A stretch of 64,000 bases of DNA from positions 114,002,587 to 114,066,586 of the forward strand of contig OZ038382.1 in NCBI GenBank assembly GCA_964036045.1, read 5' to 3'. This DNA comes from Eutreptiella sp. 'Long Island Sound 2002'. Taxonomy: Eukaryota > Euglenozoa > Euglenophyceae > Eutreptiales > Eutreptiaceae. Numbering within the stretch: the stretch's first letter is position 1; each line of letters begins with the position of its first letter. Below, one piece after another: positions 44,663-56,715 of this stretch. The position numbers and the translations under genes were made by a program. A model generated the notes under the pieces. It saw only the letters and a program-made list of their open reading frames with translations, had not been told where the DNA came from and did no database searches.

Positions 44663-47090
44663 CGGAGCCCCTGCAGCCAAGGGCCCCAGCTAGGGCGGTC
44701 GCAGAATGGTGACGTGGGAAGCGCCGAACCATCCCTGTCGGGAGTCCGTAAGCAGAAAGGGACTGCCGCGGGCGGAAGGCCCGGTCCGGCACCCAGTCGC
44801 GGTGGCGGGGTGAAGGCAAGTGAAGGCACGAACCCTTGCACCCGTCCATCCTTCGCGACCAAGAATGTGTTTGATGTACTACAAGATCTATCCGAGAGTA
44901 TCGGAGGATCACCCGGACCGCAGCTGGATGCTGCAGATGGGCAGCCTGAGCCCATTGTCCACGACCTGCACCAGTCGCTTGTCGAGCTTCTGGAACGGCC
45001 GGAGATCCTGAGCCTGCACGCCGTGCGCCGAGTTGGGCGTGAGCGGCAGTTGCACCTTAAGGTCTGTGCCTTATGCGGGGAAGTGGAAAAGGCTTTCGAC
45101 GTGCTGGTCGACACGGGAGCTCAAGTCAGCTTGGTCAAGGCTGTCCTACTTCCGCCAGAGTGTCTGACCGACAGTCGGAAACCTGTCAAGCTGAAGGTCG
45201 CGAACGGCCAGTACATGGTGGGAGGCACGAAGGAAGCGGCCATCGGGCTGCAGTTCGTGAACCATCCTGAGCTGAGCCGCCCAGACCTCGGCAAGGAAAT
45301 CCTCCTGCACGGTCGCTTCTACGAGGCCGAGATGGACTGGGACATGATCGTTGGGTACAACTTCATGATGGAGACGGACTCCGGCGTTCTCCCGACCCAG
45401 GCCTTCATGACCCTGTACCAGGACGACCAGCTCTCGTGGCTTTCGTCACCTGAGCACCATGTGGAATGCCAATGGATCCACCCGGAACGCAATCAGCTCG
45501 AAGTGGCCGCGCTGGACACTGAGCCAACTGGTCCTGCAAACCAGGAGTACGGCGTAATGCCGGAAGTGGCGAGCCGAGTTGTCGCGGACCTGGGAGCTTC
45601 GGATCTGGCCCTGGATGCGTTCTCTTCAGGAACCTCCGCCCATCTTCGGGTGTGTGAGAAATACTGGAACGCACAGGACTCCGCGTGGAAGAAGCACTGG
45701 GGTCCGCATCAGGGCTTGATGTGGATCCATTGCCCTCGATGGGACATTCCAAGGGCGGTAGCGAAGATCCGCAAGGACCGCTCCAAGGCAGTGCTGGTCG
45801 TTCCTATGGGTTGCACCGAGGAGGAAAGTACCCGACATTGGGTAGCCTCATTGACCAACATGACCTTGAACAAGGTCGTCCTACCGGCTGGAGAGAGTGT
45901 CTATCAGGACGCTAAGGGACAGCCCATGCCACCCCAGAGATGGCCAACGGAATTCGACTATGTGGATGGGGGCCTTGATCAGGCCGACGCCACGGAGTTC
46001 GTGTGTGTCAACCGCATCATAGCAGAGCCTTGGCGGCAATGCTTTGCGGTTCCCCCTGTTAACATTGGAGAATCGGAAGACCCCCTCACAGAAGAGGAGT
46101 TGGATCTGGTTCAGGGTTATATGAATCAGCCCTTTCACGACTGGGGAAACCAGCGTGAGGGCAAAGGCCAGGACAAAGCCTGGTGGGAAGTGGTCTCAAT
46201 CGTCTCCGGTTCCTATGATGGGAATACCTTCGTACAGAGGGTGCTGGATCACATGTCCAGCCAGGACGAGCCGCCTGGCGGTAACCCACCCACCTACGGC
46301 GATCTATTCCGAGGCAAGACCAGAGATGGCCCTTTGGGCCACCTGGGAAGACCGCCTGAGCCGAAGCCGAGCGGGGTCGCTAACCCTCAAGTAAGCTCAG
46401 TGGTCCAGGTGCCCGGCAAAGCCAAGGCGGAGTCCGATGATTGCCCCAAGATCCAGGCGTTGAGGGCCAGGCTGAAGCAGAAGTATGGGGATACCTTCTT
46501 CAGCGGAAAGCCTGTGTTTCCCCCACCGGTGTGTGGACCGTATGGCGAGGCCAAGATACGACTGAAGCAGGACCCCCGTGTGTATCGGCACCGGGAGTTT
46601 GCCCTGAGGGGCGAGAGGAAGGAAGCCATGGAGAAGATCCTCCGTGACTTCATCGAGAGAGGCTGGCTCGAGCCGTGCCACTCCGAATGGGCCTCTCCGT
46701 GCTTCGTCGTCCCCAAGAAGGTGGCCGGTGAATGGCGGCTCGTGGTCGACTACCGCGGCCTAAACGCCCAAATGCAGCACGACAGCTATACGCTGCCCCT
46801 CATTGAGGACATGCTGCAAAAACAACACCGGCGGAGGATCTTCACGGTGATTGACCTGCAACACGGTTATCATCAGATGCCTCTCGCCGAGGAGTCCCGT
46901 GCCTGCACAGCCATGAGCACCCCACTTGGACCTCTCCAGTGGAAGGTGATGCCCATGGGCGTTACCAACGGCAATGCGGCTTTTCAGCGGATGCTGGAGA
47001 ACCTGCTTGAGCCGGTGCGTGACTGTGCGGACCCCTTCGTGGACGACGTGATCATCGCGTCCGGGGACCCCAGTATGAGCTACGAGGAGC
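44663..47090 (+). pseudogene. pol: Inner pol, part 1: protease, MTase-like linker, RT
   Basis: Open from the gag TAG in the same frame. Aspartic protease: FDVLVDTGAQVSLVK with catalytic Asp at 45110, and a later WDMIVGYNFM. Next, at about 45600-45860, a region LALDAFSSGTSAHLRVCEKY, then CPRWDIPRAVAKIRKD and AVLVVPMG, resembling the Dam-like methyltransferase domain known from DIRS retroelements; the NPPY/F motif is degraded to HCPRW. Reverse transcriptase at about 46570-47070: EKILRDFIERGWLEPCHSEW, VVDYRGLNAQ, and catalytic FVDD (about 47035-47046). At about 47085-47092 the frame shifts by one base; downstream RT continues in the next entry. Makes cDNA in particles. Confidence 0.88.
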
Positions 47091-48985
47091 ATTGGAGGCA
47101 CACGAGAGGGACGTCACTCGAGTACTGGACCTTCTGGTTCGGCACAAACTCACGGGCAGCAGTGACAAGGCCACCATTGCGGTAAGCGAGGTGGTCTTCG
47201 CTGGCCACGTAGTCGGGAACGGGCAGCGAAAGCCTATACCTGGCAATGTGGCTGCGATCGAGCACTGGGAAAAGCCCAAAACGGTCTCTGAGCTACGGGC
47301 GTATCTGGGGTTCTGCAACTACTACTCGGGGTATATCAAAACGTATGCCGAGTATGCAGCCCCGATGACGACCATGCTCAAGGGCAACCGAGAGGAGACC
47401 AAGAAGGGGTCCAAGAAGGCTCTGGTCTGGGATGCTGGTTCCGACCGTGCCTTTGAGGGGATGAAGCAGGCGCTGCTATCCGCAGTGGCTCTGCACATCG
47501 TGGATCCCGACCGAGGGTTCGTCCTGCGCACCGACGCTTCCGACTACGCCGTAGGCGCTGTGTTGGAGCAAGTGCTTGACGACGGGAGGCACGTGCCCGT
47601 GGCCTTCTGGAGCCGAGTCCTGGCGGAAGGCCAGAGACGGACGTGGACGCCCCGAGAAAAGGAGGCGTATGCCATCGTCATGGCTCTCAGGAAATGGGCT
47701 GGGTACATAGCCCTCCATCCTGTCACCGTCTGCACCGACCATCAGAGTCTGCAGTCGTGGCACAAGGAGCACGTGGACACCCCCTCTGGTCCCGCCTTCC
47801 GACGGGCAAGATGGCATGAGCCCTTGGCCAAGTTCGACCTCACGGTTGTGTATATTCCTGGAAAGGATAACACCGTGGCGCACTGTCTCAGCAGGTGGGC
47901 CTATGCCGCCAGCAAGGGCATGACGGATATCTCCGTCCATGGCGATGAGGCTGAGACCGCTGAAGCCAAGAGGATCATCGAGATGGAGCGCCTGATGGAG
48001 CAGGAGGGTGTAAAATGCTTTGTCTTCATGGCTGCGGATGCCCTTCTCGGAACGAGGATGGGCAAAGCGGTCAGAGTACTCGCCCCTGAGGGAGCTGAGT
48101 CCGACAAGCACCTCTTCCCGGAATCTTGCCTCCAGGACGGTTTGACCGACGACTACGCCAAGTCTGAGGCCTTTCAGGCCGAATATAGGGCTGTGACCGA
48201 CCCTGATGACGGGCAGAAGTGGCCAAAGGGGCTGACTGAGGAAGATGGCAAGCTCTACTGGAATGGTAAGCTGCTAGTACCGGAGTCCCGAGTGCTGGAG
48301 CTGTGTGAAGCTTGGCACCACGACATGCTGCACCCAGGGGTCAAGAAGCAAGCCCTTGACATGCAGCGCCGGTTCGAGATCGACCACATCGTTCTCTACA
48401 CCGCCATCAAGAAGGTCAGGAAGGGTTGCTCGGTCTGCCAGGCCTGCAATCCCGATAACCGGAACGTCAAGGGGAAAGCCCAATGGACCCCGGTTCCTGA
48501 CCAGCCCATGGAGAGCGTGGCCATGGACGTCTTCTCCATGCCCGAAGTGCACATTGGCAAGGAGACCTTTGACTGTGTGGTTCTCTGCGTGGATCGCCAC
48601 AGTGGCTACGTAGTAGCCGTTCCGGCACGCAAAAAGGGGTTGCTTGCCAAGGAAGTGGCAGTCATGATGATTCGTCATTGGCTGACTGTCTTTGACATCC
48701 CCCGCACCATTTGCAGTGACCGAGGGCCCCAGTTTACTGGTGGCTGGTTCAAGGCTATGTGTTCCCTCATGGGAATACGTCATGCCAAGAGCGTCGCCTA
48801 TCTCAGCCGGTCTAACGGCCGTGCTGAAGTGGCTGGACGGCAGCTGTTCGAGAAGCTGCACAAGATTCACATCACCAATCCACGTCGGAACTGGTTTGAG
48901 GAGATGTGGCCCGCTCTGAAGGCCCATCATGACACCCCCACACCGGTTGGTTTGTCACCTCACGAGATTCTGTTCGGTTCCCTTG
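47091..48985 (+). pseudogene. pol: Inner pol, part 2: RT end, RNase H, integrase
   Basis: Begins by frameshift inside the RT thumb (VTRVLDLLVRHKL, then GFCNYYSGYIKTYAEYAAP). RNase H: VLRTDASDYAVGAVL (Asp about 47531), EKEAYAIVMAL, CTDHQSL, and a VVYIPGKDNTVAHCLSR tail. Integrase: HHCC zinc finger (EAWHHDMLHPG to CSVCQAC, 48308-48450), DDE core with Asp in CVDRHSGY (about 48587), Asp in CSDRGPQFTGG (about 48716) and Glu in GRAEVAGR (about 48823). All catalytic acids are present. The frame is lost near 48975-48985 by a 1-nt indel just after SPHEILFG; the C-terminus is in the next entry. Without that the enzyme set would look complete. Confidence 0.9.
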
Positions 48986-49615
48986 TCTGGTGATGGCATG
49001 GCCATGGATGCCAAGGAATTCTTCGCGCGGCAAGAGCAAACGGCGCGGGACATCCGCCAGCAGCTCGAGAAAGAGCATGCTGAGCGTCAGAAGTCCGCCC
49101 CGAGCTCGACAGCGCAGAAGTTCAGGGTGGGAGACCCGGTGTGGGTGATCAGACCCCGCCCTATGGGCACCCACCGCACCAAATCCTGGTTCACACCTGG
49201 AGAGGTGGTCCGCAGGATTGGTGAGGACACCTACCGCATCAAGGTGGGTCACGGACAGTTCCGGGAGCGCCACGAGAGTCAGCTCCGTGTGCGCGAACCC
49301 GACCTCCGTGGCCAACATGTGTCCCTGAGCCCTGCCGCACATGAGGCTGATTCGGACGACGACTATGCTGAGCAGGACGACTATACTGTCGAGAAGATCC
49401 TGGCTCAGCGTCCGAACGCCTCGGCACCCGGAGGCCTGGAGTTCAAGGTTCGTTGGCGAGGCTATGGGCCGTCCCACGACACCTGGGAACCTGTCTCCTC
49501 GTTCGTGCCGCGGGTCAACACTCCCTTCATGGAGTACATCCGCAAGCACAAGATCAAGATCCATGTCTCGGACTTGGCAGCACTCACCCGGGCGATTGCA
49601 GCCAGGGGTGCCTGA
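48986..49615 (+). pseudogene. pol: Inner pol, part 3: integrase C-terminus and chromodomain
   Basis: Continuation of integrase after the frameshift: helix (AKEFFARQEQTARDIRQQLE), then the GPY/F-like beta domain (FRVGDPVWVIRPRPMG to RHESQLRV), an acidic linker, and a chromodomain at 49379-49560 (DDYTVEKILAQRP, LEFKVRWRGYGPSHDTWEP). The aromatic positions Y, W and W typical of histone-methyl-lysine readers are retained. In chromoviruses this domain steers integration toward chromatin marks. Stop TGA at 49613. Confidence 0.88.
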
Positions 49616-51057
49616 TCAGCGCCCTTAGCTCTCCCCTGATGCATTTTGAGCGCTTGTGAGGTCGACGGATCGTCCCTTACCTGCTTGCTCTCTTACATCT
49701 TTCGGTGACCTGCCATCAGAGTGGCCACATACCCCCCCCCTGCTGAATCCAGAGGAGGATGGCCCCTCTCTTTCAATTCTATTCGTCACTCCCCCCCTGC
49801 TGAATCCTTGGGAAACCAGGTAGGGCGACTGACCTTCACATTTTCTGAGCTCTTGGGGCCTTGAAGCCCATACGACGTTGCGCAACGGATGCCGCTGTCA
49901 TCGGCATTGCGATTTTTTGGTGTGTGGTCTGGTTCCCTGGCACTTGCGGAATCCAGACTAGTCTACGTGTGTCTCGAGACTATATATGGCCTGAACCCAG
50001 GCGTTTTCCCGTCCACTCTCCTGCATATGACTTATCCTAACCGGGGCGTGGTTTGGCACTTTGTCCAGAGTGTGTTTACACGCCTGTTTACCTGATTATT
50101 GCTTACTTTTTCTGTTCCCCAGGATATGTGCATCTGTATGTTCAGTATTGTCAGTCAGTTGACTGTTTTCCCCCCTTGACGGGATGCGAATCGACTACAA
50201 AGGCGCCCTGAGTCGCCGTTTACATGCTTTCACATACGGTCCAGCCTGGACCAGTACCGAAGTACAGATTCTTCTGTTTGAGTGCCTGTGATACCGTGTG
50301 CCCTTTTCGCTGTGATGTGGAGATCCTAATGGCGCCAGGCGGGAAGCCCAGTTGCCTGACTACACTCCCAGCGGTCCGCCACTGTCAGTCCCAGTGTGAG
50401 CCTGCCGACTCGCAGACGCACTTGCAGTCGGATGGGGAAGGTTTGCCTGGGAAACTGGTGGTTTGAGGAGTCGACGCCTCCGCCCACACTGCATGAGGAC
50501 TCCCTCATGTATGGCCTTCGTGTTAATAGGGCGAGGGAAAAGACGGCCTTGACGCCCGATCCCTTAAGGAGGAGCTCGTTCGGCTGTACCACTCTGGACT
50601 CGCGTGGTGGATATGGACATGGTGCGCCCGAGGAAGGACCCGTGGGGACTCTCTCCCAGCCGGCGGGTCTTGGGAAGCTTGGGGTAGCCTGATGGATCTT
50701 TGTGGTCGCTTTCGACCTGTGGGACCACCTCGGTCGTTGTGTGACGCCTATGTTGGCCGTGTATGCCACCGCCACTGTGGTGGTGACCGTCGCAGCCGGC
50801 ACCCGGTGCGCCTGGTATGGGTTAACGGGTCCTTTTGATGCCGAACAATCGCCGCCAGGACCCGGGACTTGATACTTGATACCATACTTGCAGTTACTAA
50901 CAGTTACAGCATCATACCTGTTTTACTGTGGGATTTGGGCAGCCTAACCTGCGAATCAGCCTGAAGTGAGGATGTGACACCCCCCCCCTTCAGGAAATGG
51001 TTCTGGGTACCCGCTGCCATGCGAGGGTGTTATCGAGCCCCCCCCAGGGTTTGCTCT
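49616..51057 (+). other. Inner element 3' non-coding region
   Basis: About 1.4 kb between the chromodomain stop and the polypurine tract. CCCCCCCTGCTGAATCC occurs twice (about 49734 and 49792). No envelope-like or other gene is supported. Confidence 0.7.
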
Positions 51058-51068
51058 AAGGAGGGGGG
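51058..51068 (+). promoter_or_regulatory. Inner element polypurine tract
   Basis: AAGGAGGGGGG directly abuts the TG of the 3' LTR at 51069: the expected plus-strand primer. Confidence 0.88.
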
Positions 51069-53958
51069 TGAAGCGGTACCCAGAACCCCATGGCTAGGGT
51101 AGGGCATACAACCGGTCTCCGGTCCACTAACCCCATGGCTAGGGTAGGGCATACAACCGGTCTCCGGTCCACTAACCCCATGTACGGAAGGGAAGACGCC
51201 CGTTGACGCCCGGTGCGAGCCCGGCGGGAGCGTGTTCCGTGCCGTAGAGCCCCGCATCGGCAACCGATGCGCCGCCAGCGGAGATTTATACATCAGAATA
51301 TCAGGAATCAACAGGGTTTTATTTTCATATTGTTTCCGTCAATTTTTACGCTTCCGTTCTGATGTTCACTGTTTTGACAGCTGGCGGTTAGCTCGCGACT
51401 TTAGCGTAACCGCCAGTTGAACTGTTATATACAGATATTTTAGCGCAAATCGTGACGAAGACTCTAAAGTCTTCAGGAATTGCATTGATGCATCCCCAAT
51501 TTTCACATCTTACACTCGCAACCTTAATCCGAATTTTTCAGGATGTCGAAATCGGATTTTCGACTTCGACATCCCCGCACTTGATTTGACCTCTTTTGAG
51601 TGGACCTACGTGCTTCCCTATGCACGAATCAACTTTCCTTTTGTCCTGCCCTCCATTTGTCTTAGAGATATGGGCAAAACAAAGTTGATTCGTGAGGCCA
51701 CTTGTGAGGGTCATATCTCGTGCCGCATGCGAGGAATGACAATAAGGAAACGTGGGATGTATTCACAATACTCCCGACGTAATTTAGGAAACTTTATACG
51801 CCTTGCGTCCCCACACGTGCGCGCTAGCGTAATGGATCATGGTCAAGAGGGTAGAGTTTGCGTTATAACTCTTTGGCCATGATATCGCGTGCGTTAAGAT
51901 AACTCTCGAGTGTAGCGCGCGAGTGTTGGTGTTGCAGAGGAACTTTCCTTGAGTTCCTATGAGCGATTGACACAAAGTTATGCCCTTGGAGGGGCATGAC
52001 ATATCGTGGGGGGAGCTACCTTTTTGGGCAATATGGAGTATGTGCCTTGTGTTGTGTTGCGTGCCCATTTGGCGGGTCCATCGCTCCAAGCCAAACCCGC
52101 CAACAAACCTCATATTGCGCAAGCCTCTTCTCCATACTCCCTACGATCAATTGCAAGCCTAACCTCCGTGGAGGGTAGCTTGTGTGGCGATCCCAAAGCG
52201 ATGCGTTGGGAGCAAGGTGTGTGTTTTGCAATTTTCCATATTTTCATGTGCCGAATTGGGAAGTAGCGCTCGTAACCTTTCGAAGCGCCCCAAGTGGAGC
52301 ACATATGTGGAATCGAAGGTCATTGGTGTCGAGTCATTGTGTCTAAGGATATTGGTCGATTACTCAATCCAAGCCGAAGATATTATAATATATTTGTGCG
52401 CCTTTCAAGGCACTTTTGGGTGTTTTTTCGCCAATATTGCTATTTTTGGCCCGTCATGATGTCAAGTGGCGACCATGTATCTCGATGTTGCGCTCAATTG
52501 ACATCATGACCCAAGTATGTTTTGAGGGTACATACTTCGGTGTCCAACATATCTTGGACCCGGCGAATGACTCCTCTTGGGCTTGGCATACCGTGGCCGC
52601 CATGTTGGCGATTTGGGACTATCCCAAATCATGGACTCACTTGGCGACCCTGCCATTCCCAAAACCGGAGGAGTTGGGCGACGCCCAAAAGATATGTTGG
52701 ACGCATATGATTGATACCAATCCTATGGCACACTCCGGTCCAAGTCGGGCATGTGCCTCATTTGCCCCAACCATGAGTGTGCGCATTTTCGGCGGAGCAA
52801 CCTTCGTTAAGGTGCTAGCCCAAAGTGAGTGTGGACAATTTTGCCATTTTGGCATTTGTGGACCCAATTGGGATTGTCACCACGCCGAGTGGCATGGAGA
52901 TCTTTGAGAGCCAAGGGCATGGAAGTCTTTGTTGGACTCCTGGTGGATGGCGTATGGAATGGCAGATCTGATCACCAAGCCGGCGTGAAGATATACTATT
53001 GGGAGCACCCCCAAATTTTGGCTCATTTCGAGCAGCCAAAATGACCCCCTTTTGGGACCCCAATTTCACCCCCCCGTGTGGTCAATTGGCGGCCCCATAT
53101 CTCTATGCCCATGAATAGCCCGGACATAATTTCAAGTTGTACACTCAGATATGAGTCCCAGGTCCTGCCTCCTATCCTGGGGGCCATTGGCCTTGCCCTG
53201 GCCGGGCGAGCCACGCGTGAGAATGGTGCCAAATTTGGTGGTTTTGGCATCATGGCCCCACTTGACGAACCTGTGGTGCCCTGATGCCGAAATCTCAGAG
53301 GGAACCAGGTTGGGTGAGGGCTCCAAGGAGTTGGTATTCGAAGGGCATTGGGTCAGTTGCCTCGTCCCTACCTCTGGCGGGTCCGGACGAGGGATCATTT
53401 TTGGAGATTTTTGAGCTAATTTCAGTTTGGGCTCGAACAGCCCATTTTCAGCTACCAACTCGTAGGGGATAATGGCGGGGCCATTCCTGTCGCTCAGAGA
53501 GGAGTTGGGACCTGCTGTTAAGGGAGCATGGGGAGTCACTGTCTGTTGGCCTTGGGGCACCTTGGTTCCCAGGAACTCGCCTGTGGCTGGGCGGGACACC
53601 ACCCCCATTGGCAGGGTTTCAGGGTCCGGACTGAGCAGGGCATGGGTTGTGTTTGAGCCCCCGCCCACACCAGCCACTGAGAGGGTCGGACCTGGGATTG
53701 GGATATAAGTTCGGACTGAGTGTCTATTGTCCTGTGATGCACTTACCCCAGTCTAGTCTTAACCCCATGTGTACATATCCTGATGTGTTGCTGTACATAC
53801 TTTCGTTCCCTCATTTCAGAGTGGCAAGGATTCTGAAACGCTTTGTCACATGACATGAGCGCATTGATGCCCCTGTGAGCGTAGTGCTTTGCCTGTCTGC
53901 TCACTTGCGCGTGTCCACCGCAGCGTCCCGTGGCCAGGCCCCCCACGGGAACGCGTCA
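51069..53958 (+). repeat. Inner element 3' LTR (2890 bp)
   Basis: Direct copy of 36869-39904 with the same TG and CA ends. Lacks 146 bp relative to the 5' copy, at a GC microhomology near 52793. Confidence 0.93.
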
Positions 53959-55479
53959 ATAGCAGACGAAGGAGAAGACCAAGGGGAAGACCTGACGAAT
54001 GAGCCTACCTTCGAAGGCGCACCAAGCGCTTCTGGCCTCCACGCATCACCCTCTCCTATAAGCACCACACTCCCAATTCCAGACCGAGCCGCTGCAACAT
54101 CCACACCCATAACCAACCCGCCTATGGCAGAGGGCACAGGCTTTACTGGTATGCCTACCTACCCTGCCTATGGTTTGGGCCCACCTACCACTGCGTGTCC
54201 TGAGGCAACTACTGCCAGTGAGCCGGTGGCCTCCAGTTCTGCGCCGCGATGGTATGCGGCTGACTATCACCATCCTCTACCCGCTACGGGAACCTATGTG
54301 GATGTTCCTGGGTATGCAACCTTGAGTGGGTTGAGGAGAGGACCTGAGTCTCTTGGAGGCAGGAGTAGAGGATCGGGGAGATCCTCCAACAGGTCCCTGA
54401 CGCGGTCGGAGATCAACGAGGTGCTCAGAGGAGCCACCTCTAAAATCGTGGGCGACCTCACTCAAGAGATTCGAGAGAAACTGGAGCCCCTGATGATACC
54501 GCCCCAAGCGTCACCTACCACGGTGGGAGTGTCACCCCATCGAGTACAGGCCAACCACCTGGTGGCAGGGCTGACAAACACCCTGGGGAGCCTGAGGAGC
54601 CGACCGATGCCGACCCCTGCAGAGATACCGAGAAGCCCTTTTGTACCGAGAACGGTCCAGCCGCCCTACAGCCACGTGACGAATTCTACGAGAGCCAAGC
54701 TGGACCGGCTGGGGCTGACAGCCCTGAGGGCAATGGTTGACGTGGAGCCCTATGGCTCTAGTGATCTAGGCGGAGACCCCTCCGATGATGAGCCGCCGTC
54801 GATGACTTCTGCTTCGCCCTCGGAAGACGACAACCCTGAGGACCCCGAGAACCCAAGTGGGAAGAAGAAGAAGAAGAAGAGGAAGACCCGAGGCCCTGAC
54901 GGACGCAGGTCTCAGGAGGCTAAGGCTATTGCCACCTCCAAGATCGTGGTGAACCTGCCTGAGTTCATAGGCAAGGACCTCAGCGAGTTCGCTGAGAATT
55001 TTGGCGGGTTTCTCCGACTGACCGGCGGAACCCACGCTAGTGGACGGGTCAAGTGCGATCTGCTCCTGCAGTGCTGCAAGACCAAGTACCTGGAGAAGCA
55101 GGTCAGACAGATCGTGACTAACTCCGCCACCTTTGCCGATGTGTTGGTTGCCTTGGAGAGGCAGTACCCGACCTACGAAACCGACCTCTCCATCAGGGCC
55201 GAGATCCAGAACCTGCCCGTGCTGCCCAACAACCCCAAACCTGGCAGGGTCTCTGAGCTGTTGGCTGACCTGGATCACTGGGCTGGACGATTGACGCCCG
55301 GTTCCTACAGCAGCGACGACCTGCTGATCTGGCCGGTGGCTAAGGTCCCCCGAGAGCTGTGGGAAGAGTGCCGTTCGACGGCAGAGCGCAAGGCTAGATC
55401 CCTCCGCTACGAGGATCTATGCGTGCTACTCCTGGAGCTGGCGCTGGAGAAAGAAAGCGACCAGCACCTGAACAACTAG
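53959..55479 (+). pseudogene. gag: Outer gag, main part with capsid
   Basis: Begins with the right-hand target duplication ATAG (53959-53962) and continues the frame of 36622-36867. First about 310 residues are low-complexity and acidic, with a basic KKKKKKRKTRG cluster at 54865. The capsid-like region follows (about 54940-55476): VVNLPEFIGKDLSEFAENFG, helices with LLLQCCKTKYLEKQV, ALERQYPTYETDLSIRAEI, and LLADLDHWAGRL. The apparent ATG-less start in the inner LTR (53875) is an artefact of the insertion. It stops at TAG 55477-55479, after which the same frame remains open, so that codon is probably a nonsense mutation. Confidence 0.78.
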
Positions 55480-56214
55480 CGTCCTGGAGGAGGAGGCTCT
55501 GGAGGCCAGGGCAAAGGGTACCAAGGATCCAGACCCGGGCAGGGTACTACCCCCAAACACGCCCACGCCCGTATCATGGAGAACGTCAAGGAGCTCTTCT
55601 GGTGTGATGCCAGAGAGGAGCAGAGCCACCTGCAGCATGCCCCTGACTGCGAGCAGCGAGACTGCTTCGTAGTCCAGGGGAAGCAGCAGGAGAAGAACAC
55701 CGACGCCAAAGCGAAGCTGCCGGATCATTACAGGTGCACCATCACGTGTGCCTTCTGATGGAAGAGGAAGCACTACGAGGATGAGTGCTACCATAAGCAA
55801 CGCCTATCGGCGAAGCTTAAGGGTGAAGGTCCTGGCGAAGGCTCAGGCAAATGTGGAGGCAAAGGCAAAGGCAACGACTCCGGCAAGGGCAAGTCGAAAG
55901 GACGTGGACAAGGGCAAGACAAGAGTCAAGGTGGACGAGGAGGAGGCGCTAACCGCCAGCCAGACAAGGACAACAAGAACCAGGACAAGAACGGAGGCAA
56001 CCCCAACCCTAATCCCGAGGGGAACTCCGAGCCCTCCGGAGGGCAGTCTGGTCCGACCACACGCTCACAAACGCAGGCCCAGCAAGAACAAGGGGCCAAG
56101 CGGGAGCACGAAGGTGGTGATGACGGCAACGCTAAGAAGAGAAGCTGTTTCATGAGCATGGCCCGCAAGCTGAAGAACAAGGGGTTCGAGGTGACCTGTC
56201 CTGCGGAGTTCTGA
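55480..56214 (+). pseudogene. gag: Outer gag, nucleocapsid part
   Basis: Same frame as the capsid part. Gly-rich linker, then a Cys-rich region. At about 55747-55788 the frame reads a zinc knuckle of the form C-A-F-stop-x4-H-x4-C, where a TGA (55756-55758) sits exactly where the second Cys of C-x2-C-x4-H-x4-C is expected. A long Gly/Lys/Gln-rich basic tail, typical of nucleic-acid-binding nucleocapsid, leads to a TGA at 56212-56214. The protease frame follows in the same register. Confidence 0.7.
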
Positions 56215-56715
56215 CAGGGACGCTCCGGTGGCACCCAAGACCTGGTGTTTTGGGTACGTATCCAACTAAGGGGACGTGAATACCTGGGGGTATTGGATAC
56301 TGGCACCACCATATCTATAGTGGCCAAGAAAACTTTACCTTGTGGGAGCCTGAAGAACACCATGACCACCGCGGCTATACGAATGGGGGATGGACATGTG
56401 GTGCACAGCTGCGGGGACTGTGAAGTGGAGGTACCTATGGGCTCCCGGACTATCGCCCATCGGTTCTATGTGATGGACACTGAGGCCTTCGACTTTGTAT
56501 TGGGGACTGACTACTTCGTGCAGCACTCCCAGATACAATCCCTGACGCTGCAAGCGCCTTACCTCCTCTACGTGGACCACGGCAGTGGCAGAGAGTCTGT
56601 GCCACTGGAGCAGTCGGAACATACGTCGAGTTACCTGAGGCTATCGAAGGAGGAGCCCTCGAACATGATGGCGGCCTCCAAGACTGAGGACTATCAATTT
56701 TGGGGGAAGTTCTAG
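56215..56715 (+). pseudogene. pol: Outer aspartic protease
   Basis: In frame with gag beyond the TGA at 56212. Retropepsin-like: FWVRIQLRGREYLGVLDTGT with catalytic Asp at 56296, then a flap-like region and FDFVLGTDYFVQ (the hydrophobic-hydrophobic-G strand). It would cleave the polyprotein. At about 56695-56705 (AATTTTGGGGG) the frame shifts by one; it is then closed by TAG at 56713. The domains downstream are in the -1 frame. Confidence 0.8.

Larger units (their letters stand above)
36869..53958 (+). mobile_element. Inner Ty3/gypsy chromovirus, full length
   Basis: 17.1 kb, bounded by LTRs that begin TG and end CA (36869-39904 and 51069-53958), with an ATAG target duplication and an AAGGAGGGGGG polypurine tract abutting the 3' LTR. 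Internal order: long coiled-coil/proline-rich gag, capsid, zinc knuckle, protease, methyltransferase-like linker, RT, RNase H, integrase, chromodomain. No tRNA primer site; an 11-nt self-priming arrangement instead. Five or so frameshifts and one in-frame TAG interrupt the genes. Confidence 0.93.

Noticed and set aside
56690-56715. Programmed -1 frameshift site at AATTTTGGGGG between outer protease and the pol linker
   Set aside because: The bases do not form a proper X-XXY-YYZ heptamer in the zero frame, and other random frameshifts and stops are present, so a homopolymer indel is more likely.
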